From: Deltaproteobacteria bacterium
GTDB taxonomy: Bacteria; Desulfobacterota; Binatia; HRBIN30; CADEER01
DNA: 64,000 nucleotides
Reading direction: 5' to 3'
Assembly: GCA_029262455.1 (NCBI GenBank)
Contig: JAJCZJ010000063.1
Coordinates: 1 to 64,000, forward strand
In this document: one piece after another, positions 23,553 to 33,377 of the stretch
Layout: each line of letters opens with the position of its first letter
Numbering within the stretch: the first letter of the stretch is position 1
Notes under the pieces: model-generated
Databases searched by the model: none
What the model was told of the DNA's origin: nothing
What the model saw: the letters and a program-made list of their open reading frames with translations, nothing else
Made by a program: the position numbers and the translations under genes

Positions 23553-25163
23553 ATGAATCACCCGAAAGGCTTCGACGTCCTTCACAACCCACGATTGAAC
23601 AAGTCGACGGCTTTCACCGATGAGGAGATCGAGCGCTACGAGCTGCGCGGATTGATCCCCCCGGTGAGATGTAGCCAAGAAACGCAGATGCAGCGAGTTC
23701 TGGAAAATTTGCGACGCAAAGGCTCCGACATTGAGCGCTTCGTCTTCCTGCTGGCCCTCCTTGGCCGTAACGAGCGGCTCTTTTACCGCACGGTCTTGGA
23801 GCACATCGAAGAGATCATGCCGTTGATCTACACTCCGACGGTTGGTCAGGCGTGCAAGGAGTACGCTCACATCTTCCGCCAACCCAGGGGACTCTACGTC
23901 TCTTGCCAGGACCGCGGGAGAGTGCGGGAGATTCTGGGTCACTGGCCCGACAAGGACATCCGCGTCATTGTCGTCACCGACGGCGAGCGGATTCTGGGTC
24001 TGGGTGACCTGGGAACCAATGGGATGGGAATTCCCGTCGGCAAGCTCTCGCTGTACGTCGCGTGTGCGGGCATCCATCCCGACCAAGGCTTGCCGGTCAC
24101 ACTCGACGTGGGAACCGACAACCAGGAACTACTGGACGACCCTTTGTATCTAGGCACGAAGAGCCGGAGGCTTCGCGGACAAGAGTATGACGACTTGGTC
24201 GAGGAGTTCGTAGTCGCCGTGCGAGACGCCTTTCCCGAAGCGGTCCTGCAGTTCGAGGACTTTCTGACGCCGAACGCATACAGGCTGCTCAACCGGTACC
24301 GCGATCGGATCCTGTGCTTCAACGACGACATCCAGGGAACCGCGGCGGTGGCGCTCGCCGGGGTCTATGCGTCGACGCGTCTCTCCCGCCTCGACTTCGC
24401 CGAGCTCCGGGTGATGTTTCTGGGCGCCGGCTCCGCGGCGACCGGGATCGCCGACCTCCTGGTGAAGGCCTTCGTGCAAGCCGGTTTGACCGAGCAACAG
24501 GCGCGCGAACGCTTGTGGTTTGTCGACGTCAACGGCCTGGTGGTCAAGGGGCGCGACGATTTGATGGACCACAACCTGCCCTACGCCCACGATCACGCCG
24601 ATACAGACTTCGTCGGGGCGATCCGTGCGATCCGTCCGCACGTGCTCATCGGTGCTACGGGTCACTCTGGGACCTTTACGCGCGAAGTCATCGAGTTGAT
24701 GTCCGAGATCAATCCGCGACCCACCATCTTCGCTCTATCCAACCCCACATCCCACGCCGAGTGCACGCCCACGCAAGCATACGAGTGGAGTCACGGCCGC
24801 GCCATCTTCGCCAGCGGCAGTCCCTTCGCTCCGGTGGAGTTCGAGGGCCAGCAGTTCCGACCGGGCCAGGGCAACAATGTCTACATCTTCCCGGGTGTGG
24901 GCCTTGGGGCAGTGGCCTGCAGGGCCACACGGATCACGGAAGAGATGTTCCTAACCGCTGCCCGGACGCTGGCTGGGTTCGTCGGCGACGACGACCTCGC
25001 GGCGGGTGCCGTCTATCCGCCGTTGTCGAACATTCGAGAGATCTCGCTGCGAGTGGCGACGGCGGTTGCAGAACGCGCCTACGAGCAAGGTCTGGCCCGG
25101 CTATCCAAGCCGGGCGACCTGGAACGGACCATCGCCGACACGATGTACGACCCAAAATACTGA
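23553..25163 (+). CDS. Malic enzyme (oxaloacetate-decarboxylating)
   Basis: 536 residues, the full length of the large bacterial/eukaryal type malic enzymes. Catalytic blocks are visible: PLIYTPTVGQACKEY, TDGERILGLGDLGTNGMGI, FEDFLTPNAYRLL, ILCFNDDIQGTAAV, and the dinucleotide site FLGAGSAATGIADLLV at about 288-303. It converts malate to pyruvate and CO2 with reduction of NAD(P). The next gene is a pyruvate:quinone oxidoreductase on the same strand, so malate carbon can pass via pyruvate to acetate (inference). The start follows gaggagagagta. Confidence 0.92.
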   Translation: MNHPKGFDVLHNPRLNKSTAFTDEEIERYELRGLIPPVRCSQETQMQRVLENLRRKGSDIERFVFLLALLGRNERLFYRTVLEHIEEIMPLIYTPTVGQACKEYAHIFRQPRGLYVSCQDRGRVREILGHWPDKDIRVIVVTDGERILGLGDLGTNGMGIPVGKLSLYVACAGIHPDQGLPVTLDVGTDNQELLDDPLYLGTKSRRLRGQEYDDLVEEFVVAVRDAFPEAVLQFEDFLTPNAYRLLNRYRDRILCFNDDIQGTAAVALAGVYASTRLSRLDFAELRVMFLGAGSAATGIADLLVKAFVQAGLTEQQARERLWFVDVNGLVVKGRDDLMDHNLPYAHDHADTDFVGAIRAIRPHVLIGATGHSGTFTREVIELMSEINPRPTIFALSNPTSHAECTPTQAYEWSHGRAIFASGSPFAPVEFEGQQFRPGQGNNVYIFPGVGLGAVACRATRITEEMFLTAARTLAGFVGDDDLAAGAVYPPLSNIREISLRVATAVAERAYEQGLARLSKPGDLERTIADTMYDPKY

Positions 25164-25270
25164 TCGACGCCTACGATGGCAGACTGAACTGCACAGAGAA
25201 CTGCGAGGCGCTGGCGTGGCCGGCGATCTGGTTCCGTGGCCCACGAAATCGTTTCAGTTTGCGCAGGAGC

Positions 25271-25292
25271 ATTGTCAGATCGCGATGACAAT
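25271..25292. promoter_or_regulatory. Candidate operator palindrome upstream of poxB
   Basis: Perfect 7-bp arms ATTGTCA (25271-25277) and TGACAAT (25286-25292) flank an 8-bp centre that is itself nearly symmetric. It lies about 100 bp before the poxB start, in the gap after the malic enzyme gene. The binding protein is unknown. Confidence 0.4.
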
Positions 25293-25394
25293 TGAAGCGC
25301 CTCGAAACAACAACGCGATTCGCCGTTGGCACACACAGTCCAGCCCAATGAGAAACACTGGTCGATTGCAGGATCGAATGAAGAAGGAGCCGCA

Positions 25395-27119
25395 ATGGGG
25401 AAGCCAAGCGTAGCGAGTCATCTGGTCGATGCCCTAGCCGAGGCTGGTGTCCGGCACATCTACGGGGTGGTCGGGGACTCCCTGAACAGTGTGACGGAGG
25501 CGGTCCGCAAGCATCCGGAGATAAGTTGGATCCGTGTCAGGCACGAGGAGACGGGAGCATTCGCGGCGGGAGCAGAAGCGCAGCTTACCGGCCGGCTAGC
25601 GGTCTGCGCGGGCAGCTCGGGTCCCGGCTGCATTCATCTGATCAATGGTCTGTACGATGCGCATCGGAGCATGGCTCCAGTTTTGGCAATCGCCGCGCAC
25701 ATCCCCAGCAGTGAGATTGGAACGGGCTTTTTCCAGGAGTCACACCCGGAAAGGCTCTTTGTCGACTGCAGTCACTACTGCGAGCTGATCTCGTCTCCCA
25801 AACAGATGCCGCGGACGCTGCAGATCGCCATGCAGAACGCCATCGCACAACGCGGCGTTTCTGTCGTCGTGTTGCCCGGCGATATCGCCCAGCAAAGGAT
25901 GGAGGACACGCACCTGGCGCATCCGGTGGCCCAGACCTGCCCGTCCATCCGTCCCTGCGACGGCGATCTCGAACGTATGGTGGAGTTACTCAACGGCGTT
26001 GAGAAGGTCTCGATCCTGGCCGGAGCGGGGTGCGCCGGCGCACACGGCGAGCTGATCCGTCTCGCCGAAAAGCTCAAGGCGCCGATCACGCACGCTCTGC
26101 GAGGCAAGGAATTCGTTGAGCACGACAACCCCTATGACGTGGGCATGACGGGGCTGATCGGATTGGCTTCTGGTCACAGGGCGCTTCAGGACTGCGACCT
26201 GTTGTTGATGCTCGGGACCGACTTCCCGTACACCGACTGGTACCCGCAAGGGAAAGCGATCATTCAGGTGGACATCCGCGCTCATCATCTCGGGCGCCGC
26301 TGCGGGCTCGCTCTGGGTGTGCAGGGCGACGTGCGCGAGACACTCGCGGCCCTTCTGCCACGTCTCGAAGAGAAAACGGATCGCGGCCACCTGGACTCAG
26401 CACTGCAGAACTACACCCGGTCTCGCAAGGGGCTCGACAAGCACGTCCAGGGGGTTGCGGGAAAACGGCCCATCCACCCAGAATTCCTGACGGCTACCGT
26501 AAACGAAGTGGCTTCCGACAGCGCGATCTTCACGGCGGATGTGGGCATGTGCACAGTCTGGGCGGCCCGTTATCTGCGGATGACGCGAGAGCGGCGTTTG
26601 CTCGGCTCCTTCACACACGGATCGATGGCCAACGCGTTGCCCCAGGCCATCGGCGCCGCGGTACGTTTCCCGGACCGGCAAGTCGTTTCCCTCTCGGGTG
26701 ACGGCGGCTTCACCATGATGATGGGCGACTTCCTCACGCTCATACAGGAAGGCCTCAACGTGAAGGTCATCATCTACAACAACGGATCGCTAGGGATGGT
26801 CAAGCTCGAGCAGAACGTCGCGGGCCTCAGAGACTTCGGAACGGATCTCGAGAACCCGAATTTCGCCCTCGTGGCCGAGGCGATGGGGGCGACGGGCATT
26901 CGCGTCAACGATCCCAGTGAGGTGCGTCCTGCAATCGGCCGCGCTTTCGCAGAAGACGGGCCGGTGCTCGTCGATGTTGTCACAAACGCGAGCGAGCTAG
27001 CCCTGCCGCCGGCGGCCACATTAGACCAAGCCAGGGGTTACAGTCTGTATCTGTTGAAAGAGATCTTGGAAGGCGGTGCAGGCGATGTGGTCGAGTCGCT
27101 GAAGAGCAACCTGCCGTAG
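25395..27119 (+). CDS. poxB: Pyruvate dehydrogenase (quinone), PoxB type
   Basis: 574 residues, the length of PoxB. Thiamine-diphosphate motifs: the N-terminal activating Glu region (RVRHEETGAFAAGAEAQLTG) and the C-terminal GDGGFTMMMGDF..YNNGSLGM site at about 435-464. The FAD/middle domain and a C-terminal tail (ATLDQARGYSLYLLKEI) match PoxB, whose tail binds membrane lipid. It oxidises pyruvate to acetate and CO2, passing electrons to quinone. ATG 25395 has SD gaaggag. The malic enzyme upstream supplies pyruvate. Confidence 0.92.
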   Translation: MGKPSVASHLVDALAEAGVRHIYGVVGDSLNSVTEAVRKHPEISWIRVRHEETGAFAAGAEAQLTGRLAVCAGSSGPGCIHLINGLYDAHRSMAPVLAIAAHIPSSEIGTGFFQESHPERLFVDCSHYCELISSPKQMPRTLQIAMQNAIAQRGVSVVVLPGDIAQQRMEDTHLAHPVAQTCPSIRPCDGDLERMVELLNGVEKVSILAGAGCAGAHGELIRLAEKLKAPITHALRGKEFVEHDNPYDVGMTGLIGLASGHRALQDCDLLLMLGTDFPYTDWYPQGKAIIQVDIRAHHLGRRCGLALGVQGDVRETLAALLPRLEEKTDRGHLDSALQNYTRSRKGLDKHVQGVAGKRPIHPEFLTATVNEVASDSAIFTADVGMCTVWAARYLRMTRERRLLGSFTHGSMANALPQAIGAAVRFPDRQVVSLSGDGGFTMMMGDFLTLIQEGLNVKVIIYNNGSLGMVKLEQNVAGLRDFGTDLENPNFALVAEAMGATGIRVNDPSEVRPAIGRAFAEDGPVLVDVVTNASELALPPAATLDQARGYSLYLLKEILEGGAGDVVESLKSNLP

Positions 27120-27257
27120 TGCCGTAGAATCTGGATCCACCTTCGGTATCGCGCGGCAAGCAGGCGCAGGCCAGCTGAAAAGGAGGCAAGGCACGCCGCA
27201 GCGGCGACTTCCCAGTGCACGCAGGGCGCCGTCAGGTCGAATCAGCGAATCAGCAGA

Positions 27258-28166
27258 TCAGCGATGGGAATGGGCGCGCATGTGCGGCGGGATCTCCGTC
27301 CGACCGAGCCCGCCACCGTCCAGCCACTGCCGCGTCGATTCGGCTGCGTGCTCGATCAAGTGACCACTTCTCGAAAAGTCGGAGGGCAGCGTATCCACCG
27401 GGCAAAGTGGCGGAACGATGTGCAGCTTTACAGTGTTCTGGAAGTGCTCGACATCGACGACCAATTGGCGAGAGATCAAGAGTCCGAGCCCGTGCAAGGC
27501 CATGCTCATCGCGTTGCTCGGAGGGGCGGTGAGACTGCACGAAAAGCCGGTGGGAAGCACGACGACGCGATCCGCTCCCAGCTCGATTGCGGCCGAGATG
27601 GGCGTATTGCTCGCCACGCCGCCATCGGACAGGTACTGCCCACCCAGCTCGACCGGCGGAAACACCGCCGGAATCGCGGCGCTCGCCAGAACCGCGTCGG
27701 CAGCCGGCCCCGACGACACGATCACCTCCTGACCGCTCAGGATGTCGGCCGCGACGACGTGCATCGGAATCACCGCGTCCTCGAGGTTACGGTACGGTAG
27801 GCTGGTCTCGATCAGGCGCCTGAGCCGCTTAGGGTCGACCAGGTGGTTGCGCTGCCAAAGCAGACCCAGCATCCCGCCGAGCGGTGAGATCGGAAACACA
27901 TCCGACCGGCGCAGACCACGCCAGATCTCGGCCAGGCCCTCGACACCCCGCGGCGTTGGGTCACCCGAAAAATGGGCTCCGTTGATCGCCCCCACCGACG
28001 AGCCGACGACCAGGTCGGGGATCGTTCCGTGCGCGACCAACGCTTCGAGCATGCCCACTTCGACCGCACCAAGGCTGCCACCGCCGGCCAGGACGAACGC
28101 GGTCTTCTTGCCGGCAGGCTTTGTCTTCAGCGGCATGGCAATTTTCGGTTTCGTCTTCTTCGACAT
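27258..28166 (-). CDS. Patatin-like phospholipase
   Basis: 302 residues. The oxyanion-hole glycines (LAGGGSLG, 27-33), the nucleophile elbow G55-S-S57-V-G59 and the catalytic D181-G-G of the patatin Ser-Asp dyad are all present. A basic Lys-rich N-terminus precedes them and no signal peptide is seen. It should hydrolyse phospholipid or other acyl esters. Convergent to poxB. The next gene on the same strand begins 44 bp downstream. Confidence 0.85.
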   Translation of the reverse strand: MSKKTKPKIAMPLKTKPAGKKTAFVLAGGGSLGAVEVGMLEALVAHGTIPDLVVGSSVGAINGAHFSGDPTPRGVEGLAEIWRGLRRSDVFPISPLGGMLGLLWQRNHLVDPKRLRRLIETSLPYRNLEDAVIPMHVVAADILSGQEVIVSSGPAADAVLASAAIPAVFPPVELGGQYLSDGGVASNTPISAAIELGADRVVVLPTGFSCSLTAPPSNAMSMALHGLGLLISRQLVVDVEHFQNTVKLHIVPPLCPVDTLPSDFSRSGHLIEHAAESTRQWLDGGGLGRTEIPPHMRAHSHR

Positions 28167-28210
28167 GATTCACTCGCTTTCGACTTACTTAGTGCGCGTC
28201 CGGCCACATC

Positions 28211-29794
28211 TCATGACGCGAAACGTTCGGACCGCGCGGCCTCCCAGTCGGCTTTCCAGTCAGCTGGGACCGTATCCTCGAGCAGGAAGCCCTCAGGGGG
28301 AAACGAGTAGAGTTCGCCCAGGTTTTCGAACTGAAGGGCGGCAACCTGGCGGAAAATGTGTTTGGGCTGAATCTCTCTTGGACTGCTCAATCCCGCTGTT
28401 CCCACCAACTCGCAAAACGCCCGCATGGTGGCGCCGTGGTAGTTCGCAACCCGTTGCGATTTGTCGGTCACATCCACAGCGACACTGCGGGCCGGATCTT
28501 GGGTTGCCACACCAACGGGGCACGAATTGTCGTTGCAGCGTCGCGCCTGGATGCACCCCACTGCGAACATCATGGCGCGCGCAGCGTTGCAAAGGTCGGC
28601 ACCGAGCGCCAGATTTCGGAAGATGTGGAACCCAGTTGTGACCTTGCCGGCCGCGATCACCCGCACCTGCGACCTGACTCCAATGCCCCGCAGGGCGTTG
28701 TGCACGAACAACAGGCCGTGCCGGAGCGGCGTTCCTACCGAGTTCGACAGCTCGATCGGGGCGGCGCCAGTGCCTCCTTCAGCACCATCGACCGTGATGA
28801 AATCTGGTGCGATCCCCGTCTCCAGAATCGCCTTGCAAATTCCGAGGAACTCCGCCCGATACCCGATGCACAGCTTGAAGCCGACTGGCTTGCCGCCGGA
28901 AAGCTCCCGCAGGAGCGCGACGAACTCCAGCAATCCGCGCGGGTCGTCGAAAGCACTGTGGGTCGGTGGGGACACCACGTCGGCGCCCAACGGCACGCTA
29001 CGGATAGCAGCAATCTCCGGGCTGACCTTCGCAGCAGGCAAGATGCCACCGTGACTGGGTTTTGCTCCCTGGGAGAGTTTGATCTCGATCATCTTGACCG
29101 CGTCCGTCTGCGCGATCTCCTGGAACTGTTGGCGGTTGAAGTTGCCGTCGGAGGTGCGGCAGCCGAAATAGCCGGTTCCAATCTGCCAGATCAGATCTCC
29201 GCCGGGTTCGAGGTGGTACGGACTGACGCCGCCCTCGCCGGTGTTGTGCGCGAACCCGCCGATCCGCGCGCCGTGATTCAATGCAAGGATCGCGTTGCCG
29301 CTGAGCGCCCCGAAACTCATCGCCGAAATGTTCAGGTGGGAAGCGACATAGGGTTTCGTGCAGGCAGGACCGCCAACCTCGATTCGACAGGCCTCCGGCC
29401 CGAGCTGCCGTGGCGCCAGCGAGTGATTGAGCCACTCGTAGCCGACTTGCTGGACATCTCGTTGCGTGCCGAACGGTAGGGTGTCGAGCGTTCCTTTCGC
29501 ACGCTGGTATACGATCGATCGAAACTCACGGCTCAGCGGAGTGCCATCGATGTTGGACTCGACGAAATACTGCTGGATCTCCGGCCGAAAGGCCTCCATC
29601 AAGTATCGCCCGTGGCCGATGATCGGGTAGACCCGCAGCAGCGAATGCTGTCGCTGCAGGACATCGTACAGCCCGAGTAGAATCAGGGGGCCGATCACAA
29701 GAAACGCCCAAGCCACAGGGGGCCACCGCAGCGCGGCTGCAAGGACGGCGGCCGATATCAGCGGTGCACCTACGAAAAACGCCTTCCGGAACAT
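28211..29794 (-). CDS. FMN-binding glutamate synthase-family membrane protein
   Basis: 527 residues. Two N-terminal hydrophobic segments (about 5-22 and 28-46) are followed by a GltB central/FMN domain: ISAMSFGALSGNAILALNHGA, EIKLSQGAKPSHGG, ITVDGAEGGTGAAP and CIQARRCNDNSCPVGVATQDP with the Cys residues of a 3Fe-4S cluster. The glutaminase domain is missing, as in archaeal-type and YerD-like proteins, so electron-transfer or non-canonical ammonia-dependent roles are possible. It lies 44 bp beyond the patatin gene, in the same direction and upstream of it in transcription. Confidence 0.85.
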   Translation of the reverse strand: MFRKAFFVGAPLISAAVLAAALRWPPVAWAFLVIGPLILLGLYDVLQRQHSLLRVYPIIGHGRYLMEAFRPEIQQYFVESNIDGTPLSREFRSIVYQRAKGTLDTLPFGTQRDVQQVGYEWLNHSLAPRQLGPEACRIEVGGPACTKPYVASHLNISAMSFGALSGNAILALNHGARIGGFAHNTGEGGVSPYHLEPGGDLIWQIGTGYFGCRTSDGNFNRQQFQEIAQTDAVKMIEIKLSQGAKPSHGGILPAAKVSPEIAAIRSVPLGADVVSPPTHSAFDDPRGLLEFVALLRELSGGKPVGFKLCIGYRAEFLGICKAILETGIAPDFITVDGAEGGTGAAPIELSNSVGTPLRHGLLFVHNALRGIGVRSQVRVIAAGKVTTGFHIFRNLALGADLCNAARAMMFAVGCIQARRCNDNSCPVGVATQDPARSVAVDVTDKSQRVANYHGATMRAFCELVGTAGLSSPREIQPKHIFRQVAALQFENLGELYSFPPEGFLLEDTVPADWKADWEAARSERFAS

Positions 29795-30166
29795 TCACTC
29801 TCCTTTTTCCCAACGATTGTCGCGACGCCTCGGCCTCGCAGGCCGAGTTCGCGTTGCCGGAACAAACGATTGGATGATCGGCAAACCGATATGTTGCAGG
29901 CACGGCGCAAGCATCCGCATATCCGCCACCCGCACGGGCGAAGAATCCGCGCAGGGCAGGCACGGACTCCATCAAGGATGTCGAGAGCCTAGGTGAAACA
30001 GTTCCTAGCTCCGCGTCTGCAACATCTCGAACCATGTCGGCATCCAACGCAGCGGGAAGCCACCAACAAATGGGTTGCGCCACGACGCAATATTCCACGC
30101 CTTTGGCAGCATCAGAAGGAAGGTCCCGTGCAAGGAACCGTGACGACCTAAAAGAAGGATCCGGAC
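29795..30166. other. Intergenic stretch with one dispersed repeat copy; no gene seen
   Basis: 372 bp upstream of the glutamate-synthase-like gene and of the transporter relic. At 30018-30047 lies a copy of the TGCAAC...GCATCCAA repeat also found near 22.1-22.3 kb and 34.4 kb. No other structure is recognised. Confidence 0.35.
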
Positions 30167-30600
30167 ATGACCTTCGTATTCACGGCGGCCTTCGCCGCCG
30201 GCTACGTCGTATATGCGTTCGCCCTGGCAAACCCCGGAGCCTTCGTCGTATGAACCTTCTACTTGTATGGGTGACTTGTTCAGCACACTGATGGTCGCGA
30301 CCTTCTTCACCTTCCTCAACGACAGCGTCACCTCGGACGCCGCCAGGAGAAGGTACGGTTTCGTCGGCCTGGGCGGCGTCTTCGGCGGGGTGGTTGGGTC
30401 GACCGTCGTGCGGCGCTTCATCGGCGACGTCAGCCCACCGGGGTGGTTGTGGATCTGCAGCGCGATAGCACTCACGCTCACTGGTCACGCTGGCGATCCT
30501 GGCCACATGGTCAATGGCAGCGACCTACGCGGACCGGCGATTTCGCCAGCTGACCGATGTCGGGGCGCCGTTCCGACCCGATCTCGTACGCACGGCATAG
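30167..30600 (+). pseudogene. Remnant of an NTT/MFS-type nucleotide transporter gene
   Basis: Three consecutive frame pieces reconstruct one transporter segment: VFTAAFAAGYVVYAFALANP (30167 on), then FYLYGDLFSTLMVATFFTFLND and GFVGLGGVFGGVVGSTVVRRF, then LVTLAILATWSMAATYADRR to a TAG at 30598-30600. They are interrupted by TGA at 30251-30253 (where homologues have Trp), an extra G near 30270-30275, and a further frameshift near 30478. It represents only part of a 12-helix carrier. The intact paralogue follows immediately. An ATG with SD-like aagaagga still precedes the relic. Confidence 0.7.
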
Positions 30601-30608
30601 AGGAATGA

Positions 30609-33377
30609 ATGCCAAGAGCAATGCGCCCACCCTTTAGCAGAATTCGTCCCGAGGAATGGCGGGACACCATGGGAGCGGCGCTGACCGTCCTCGTCGTGCT
30701 CCTTGCGCATGCCCTCCTCGAGACGGCGCGTGACGCACTTTTCCTGGCAAGACTACCGGTGACCCGGTTGCCATGGATGTACTTGGTGCTCGCGGTCGTC
30801 GGGGTTGGCCTCGCGGAGGCGTCTTCGCGCGGATCCGCCCGCTTTGACGCGCGCAAATCCGTCATTGCGGCGCAGGTCTTTGCGGCGGTGGGGACAGTAA
30901 TCTTGTGGGGAATGACGCGATTCTCGAGCACGTACGTGTACTACGCTTTGTACATCTGGTCGGGAGTCGCATCGATGTCGATCCTGGTGCAGTTCTGGCT
31001 CTATCTGGGCGAGCGCTTCACGGCAACGCAGGCGAAGCGTCTATTCCCGATCATCGGTTCGGGTAGTGCCGTCGGTGCCTTGATCGGCTACGCAGCTGCC
31101 GGCGCTATCGCGCGACGAGCGGGCGCCGAGACATTGCTGTGGGCGAGCGGCGGCATATTTCTGCTGAGTGCAGCCGGGCCGCTCCTATTCGAACGGTCGC
31201 GCACGCACGGCCGGAACGTTGCCGAAAAACCCGTCGCTCCGCCGAGACCCGGGGTGCGGGACAGTGTATCGACCGCCGTCTACCACCCCTACGTTCGTCG
31301 AGTCGCTCTGATTCTGCTGCTGAGTAGCGTGACCGTGACCCTCGTGGACTTCGCTTTCAAGAGTACTGTGGCGCGAACAATTCCGGCCGACGACCTGGTA
31401 CTGTTCTTCGCCCGATTCCACCTCGTGTTCAACGCTGTTTCACTGATGGCGCTGCTCACCGTGGCTACACCGCTCGTTCGCCGAGTCGGCGTGACTGGCA
31501 CTCTGGCCATCCTACCCGTCGCGATCATGGCGGGCGGCGTGGGAATGACAATCGTTGGCGGCATCCTTGCGGCCTCGTGCTTGAAGGGTGCCGACAGCGC
31601 CTTTCGGTGGTCGACACACAAGACAGCCGCGGAGCTTCTCTACGTGCCACTGTCGAGCGAGCTACGCAACACGGTCAAAAGCGTGATCGACTTAGTCACT
31701 CACCGGGGCGGCCAAGCGATCGGTTCCTTTCTGATTCTAGGCGGGTTGGCCGTGACAGATGACGAGCGGGTGTTTGGACCGCTCATCGTCGCTGGTGCTG
31801 GCCTCTGGTGTTATTTCGCCATCACTTCACGCGAGGCGTACCTCGACTTGTTCCGCGACTCTTTGAGCCAGGGGGCGGTCGAGACGCACCTGGATTTCCC
31901 GGACCTGGACGTCGGATCCCTGGAGTCGCTGATGGCTGCTCTCAACGCGAGTGACGACAAGAAGGTCGTGGCCGCAATCGACATCCTCGAGCGGAAATGC
32001 AAGGCACACCTGGTTCCGGCCCTCATCCTCTACCACCCTTCCCCGACCGTCGTCGTGCGCGCGCTCGATCTGTTCGCGCAAGCGAAGCGTACCGATTTCC
32101 TCGCGATCGCGCCGCGTATCGCCGACCACGAGTACGCCGAAGTCCGGGCCGCAGCACTGCGAGCGATGACCGCCGTGCGGCCCGACCCGGACGTTCTGCG
32201 TCGGGCCCTGAAACACCACTGCCCGGTCGTGAACGTGACCGCCATGGTCGGCCTGACCGCGGGGGGGTGGTCACCGCCGGAAGATGCGCTGGCCGAACTG
32301 CTTCGCCACGCTGAACAAGACTCGGCCCTGGCACGCCCGATGATCGCCCGCGCCCTCCGGTATCGACCGATACCCGGGCTCGCGCCGGTGTTGTTGCGTC
32401 TCGCCCATGCGCCGGAGCTGGAGACGCGACGCGAAGCGGTGCTGGCGATGCGGGCAGCACGCGACGAATGCTTTATTCCCACTCTCATCGAGCTGCTGCG
32501 GGAACGCTCCCTGCGCGAGGATGTGCGCGTTGCTCTTCTGGAGCTTGGCGATCCGGCGCTGGCCGCACTGGAGGCCGCCCTCGCCGACCTCTCCATTCGC
32601 TTTCGCGTACGAGTTCACCTACCCCGCACGATCTCGCGCTTTCAGGGCCAACGCGCCGCCGAGATCCTTGCACGGCATCTATTGATTGAGCGCCGTGGGA
32701 TGGTCCGCTACAAGACGCTACGCGGGCTCGGCCGGCTGATCGCAAACGATCCCTCACTACCCCTCGACAGGGGCACCCTCGACGAAGTAACCCACCGCAC
32801 CGCTACATCGTGCTTCCGTGCCGTTCACTGGCGCTCCGTGTTGGAGCAAGGGGCGAAACAAGATCCGGAACGCCGAACCTCCGGGCATGAGCTCCTGATG
32901 CAACTGTTGTGGGACAAGGAGCGGCATTCCATCGAGCGACTCTTTCGCACCCTCAGTCTGCGATTCCGCAGCGAGGATGTTGCACGAATCTACGATGGGC
33001 TGACCAGCAGCAGCCCATCGCTGCGATCGAGTAGCCGCGAGCTTCTCGAAAGCACTCTCCCCCTCCGACTGGGTACCGCCGTGCTCGGCCTGACCGACGA
33101 TGTGCCAGCGAACATACGGCTCGACGCCGGGCTCGCGTACTACGAGCCCGACAGGCTCGACTACGTTGAGCTATTGGCGCTGCTGGCAGTCGAACCGAGC
33201 CCGACACTGCGATCGATCGCGACCTACCACGCGGCCGAGATCGGCTTGAGCGTCGAAGCTCCGGCCGATCTTGCCGAAGCCGAACAGGACGAGCCGCTGG
33301 CAGGCCTCCGTGTCGAAGCGGTCGAGATGCTACGCGACGGATCTGCATTGCCTGGAGGGACCCAGCGTGAAACCTGA
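30609..33377 (+). CDS. NTT/MFS-type transporter fused to HEAT-like repeats
   Basis: 922 residues. About residues 18-410 form a 12-helix carrier resembling ADP/ATP translocases (NTT) and MFS proteins: LETARDALFLARLPVTRLPW, and ELLYVPLSSELRNTVKSVID followed by HRGGQAIGS, a characteristic NTT block. From about 440 to 890 the protein is soluble and made of HEAT-like helical repeats (for example EVRAAALRAM, ETRREAVLAM, EDVRVALLEL). The HEAT part is likely a cytoplasmic scaffold or sensor. The downstream cyclic-nucleotide-domain protein overlaps it by 11 bp, so the two are translationally coupled. Substrate unknown. Confidence 0.8.
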   Translation: MPRAMRPPFSRIRPEEWRDTMGAALTVLVVLLAHALLETARDALFLARLPVTRLPWMYLVLAVVGVGLAEASSRGSARFDARKSVIAAQVFAAVGTVILWGMTRFSSTYVYYALYIWSGVASMSILVQFWLYLGERFTATQAKRLFPIIGSGSAVGALIGYAAAGAIARRAGAETLLWASGGIFLLSAAGPLLFERSRTHGRNVAEKPVAPPRPGVRDSVSTAVYHPYVRRVALILLLSSVTVTLVDFAFKSTVARTIPADDLVLFFARFHLVFNAVSLMALLTVATPLVRRVGVTGTLAILPVAIMAGGVGMTIVGGILAASCLKGADSAFRWSTHKTAAELLYVPLSSELRNTVKSVIDLVTHRGGQAIGSFLILGGLAVTDDERVFGPLIVAGAGLWCYFAITSREAYLDLFRDSLSQGAVETHLDFPDLDVGSLESLMAALNASDDKKVVAAIDILERKCKAHLVPALILYHPSPTVVVRALDLFAQAKRTDFLAIAPRIADHEYAEVRAAALRAMTAVRPDPDVLRRALKHHCPVVNVTAMVGLTAGGWSPPEDALAELLRHAEQDSALARPMIARALRYRPIPGLAPVLLRLAHAPELETRREAVLAMRAARDECFIPTLIELLRERSLREDVRVALLELGDPALAALEAALADLSIRFRVRVHLPRTISRFQGQRAAEILARHLLIERRGMVRYKTLRGLGRLIANDPSLPLDRGTLDEVTHRTATSCFRAVHWRSVLEQGAKQDPERRTSGHELLMQLLWDKERHSIERLFRTLSLRFRSEDVARIYDGLTSSSPSLRSSSRELLESTLPLRLGTAVLGLTDDVPANIRLDAGLAYYEPDRLDYVELLALLAVEPSPTLRSIATYHAAEIGLSVEAPADLAEAEQDEPLAGLRVEAVEMLRDGSALPGGTQRET

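Noticed and set aside
28358-29479. 373-codon plus-strand frame inside the glutamate-synthase-like gene
   Set aside because: It is the antisense shadow of a clearly conserved gene, common in GC-rich DNA, and resembles no family.
30251-30253. Second in-frame TGA, considered as another selenocysteine
   Set aside because: Homologues of this transporter segment would have Trp here, no redox motif surrounds it, no hairpin follows, and two further frameshifts show the gene is decayed.
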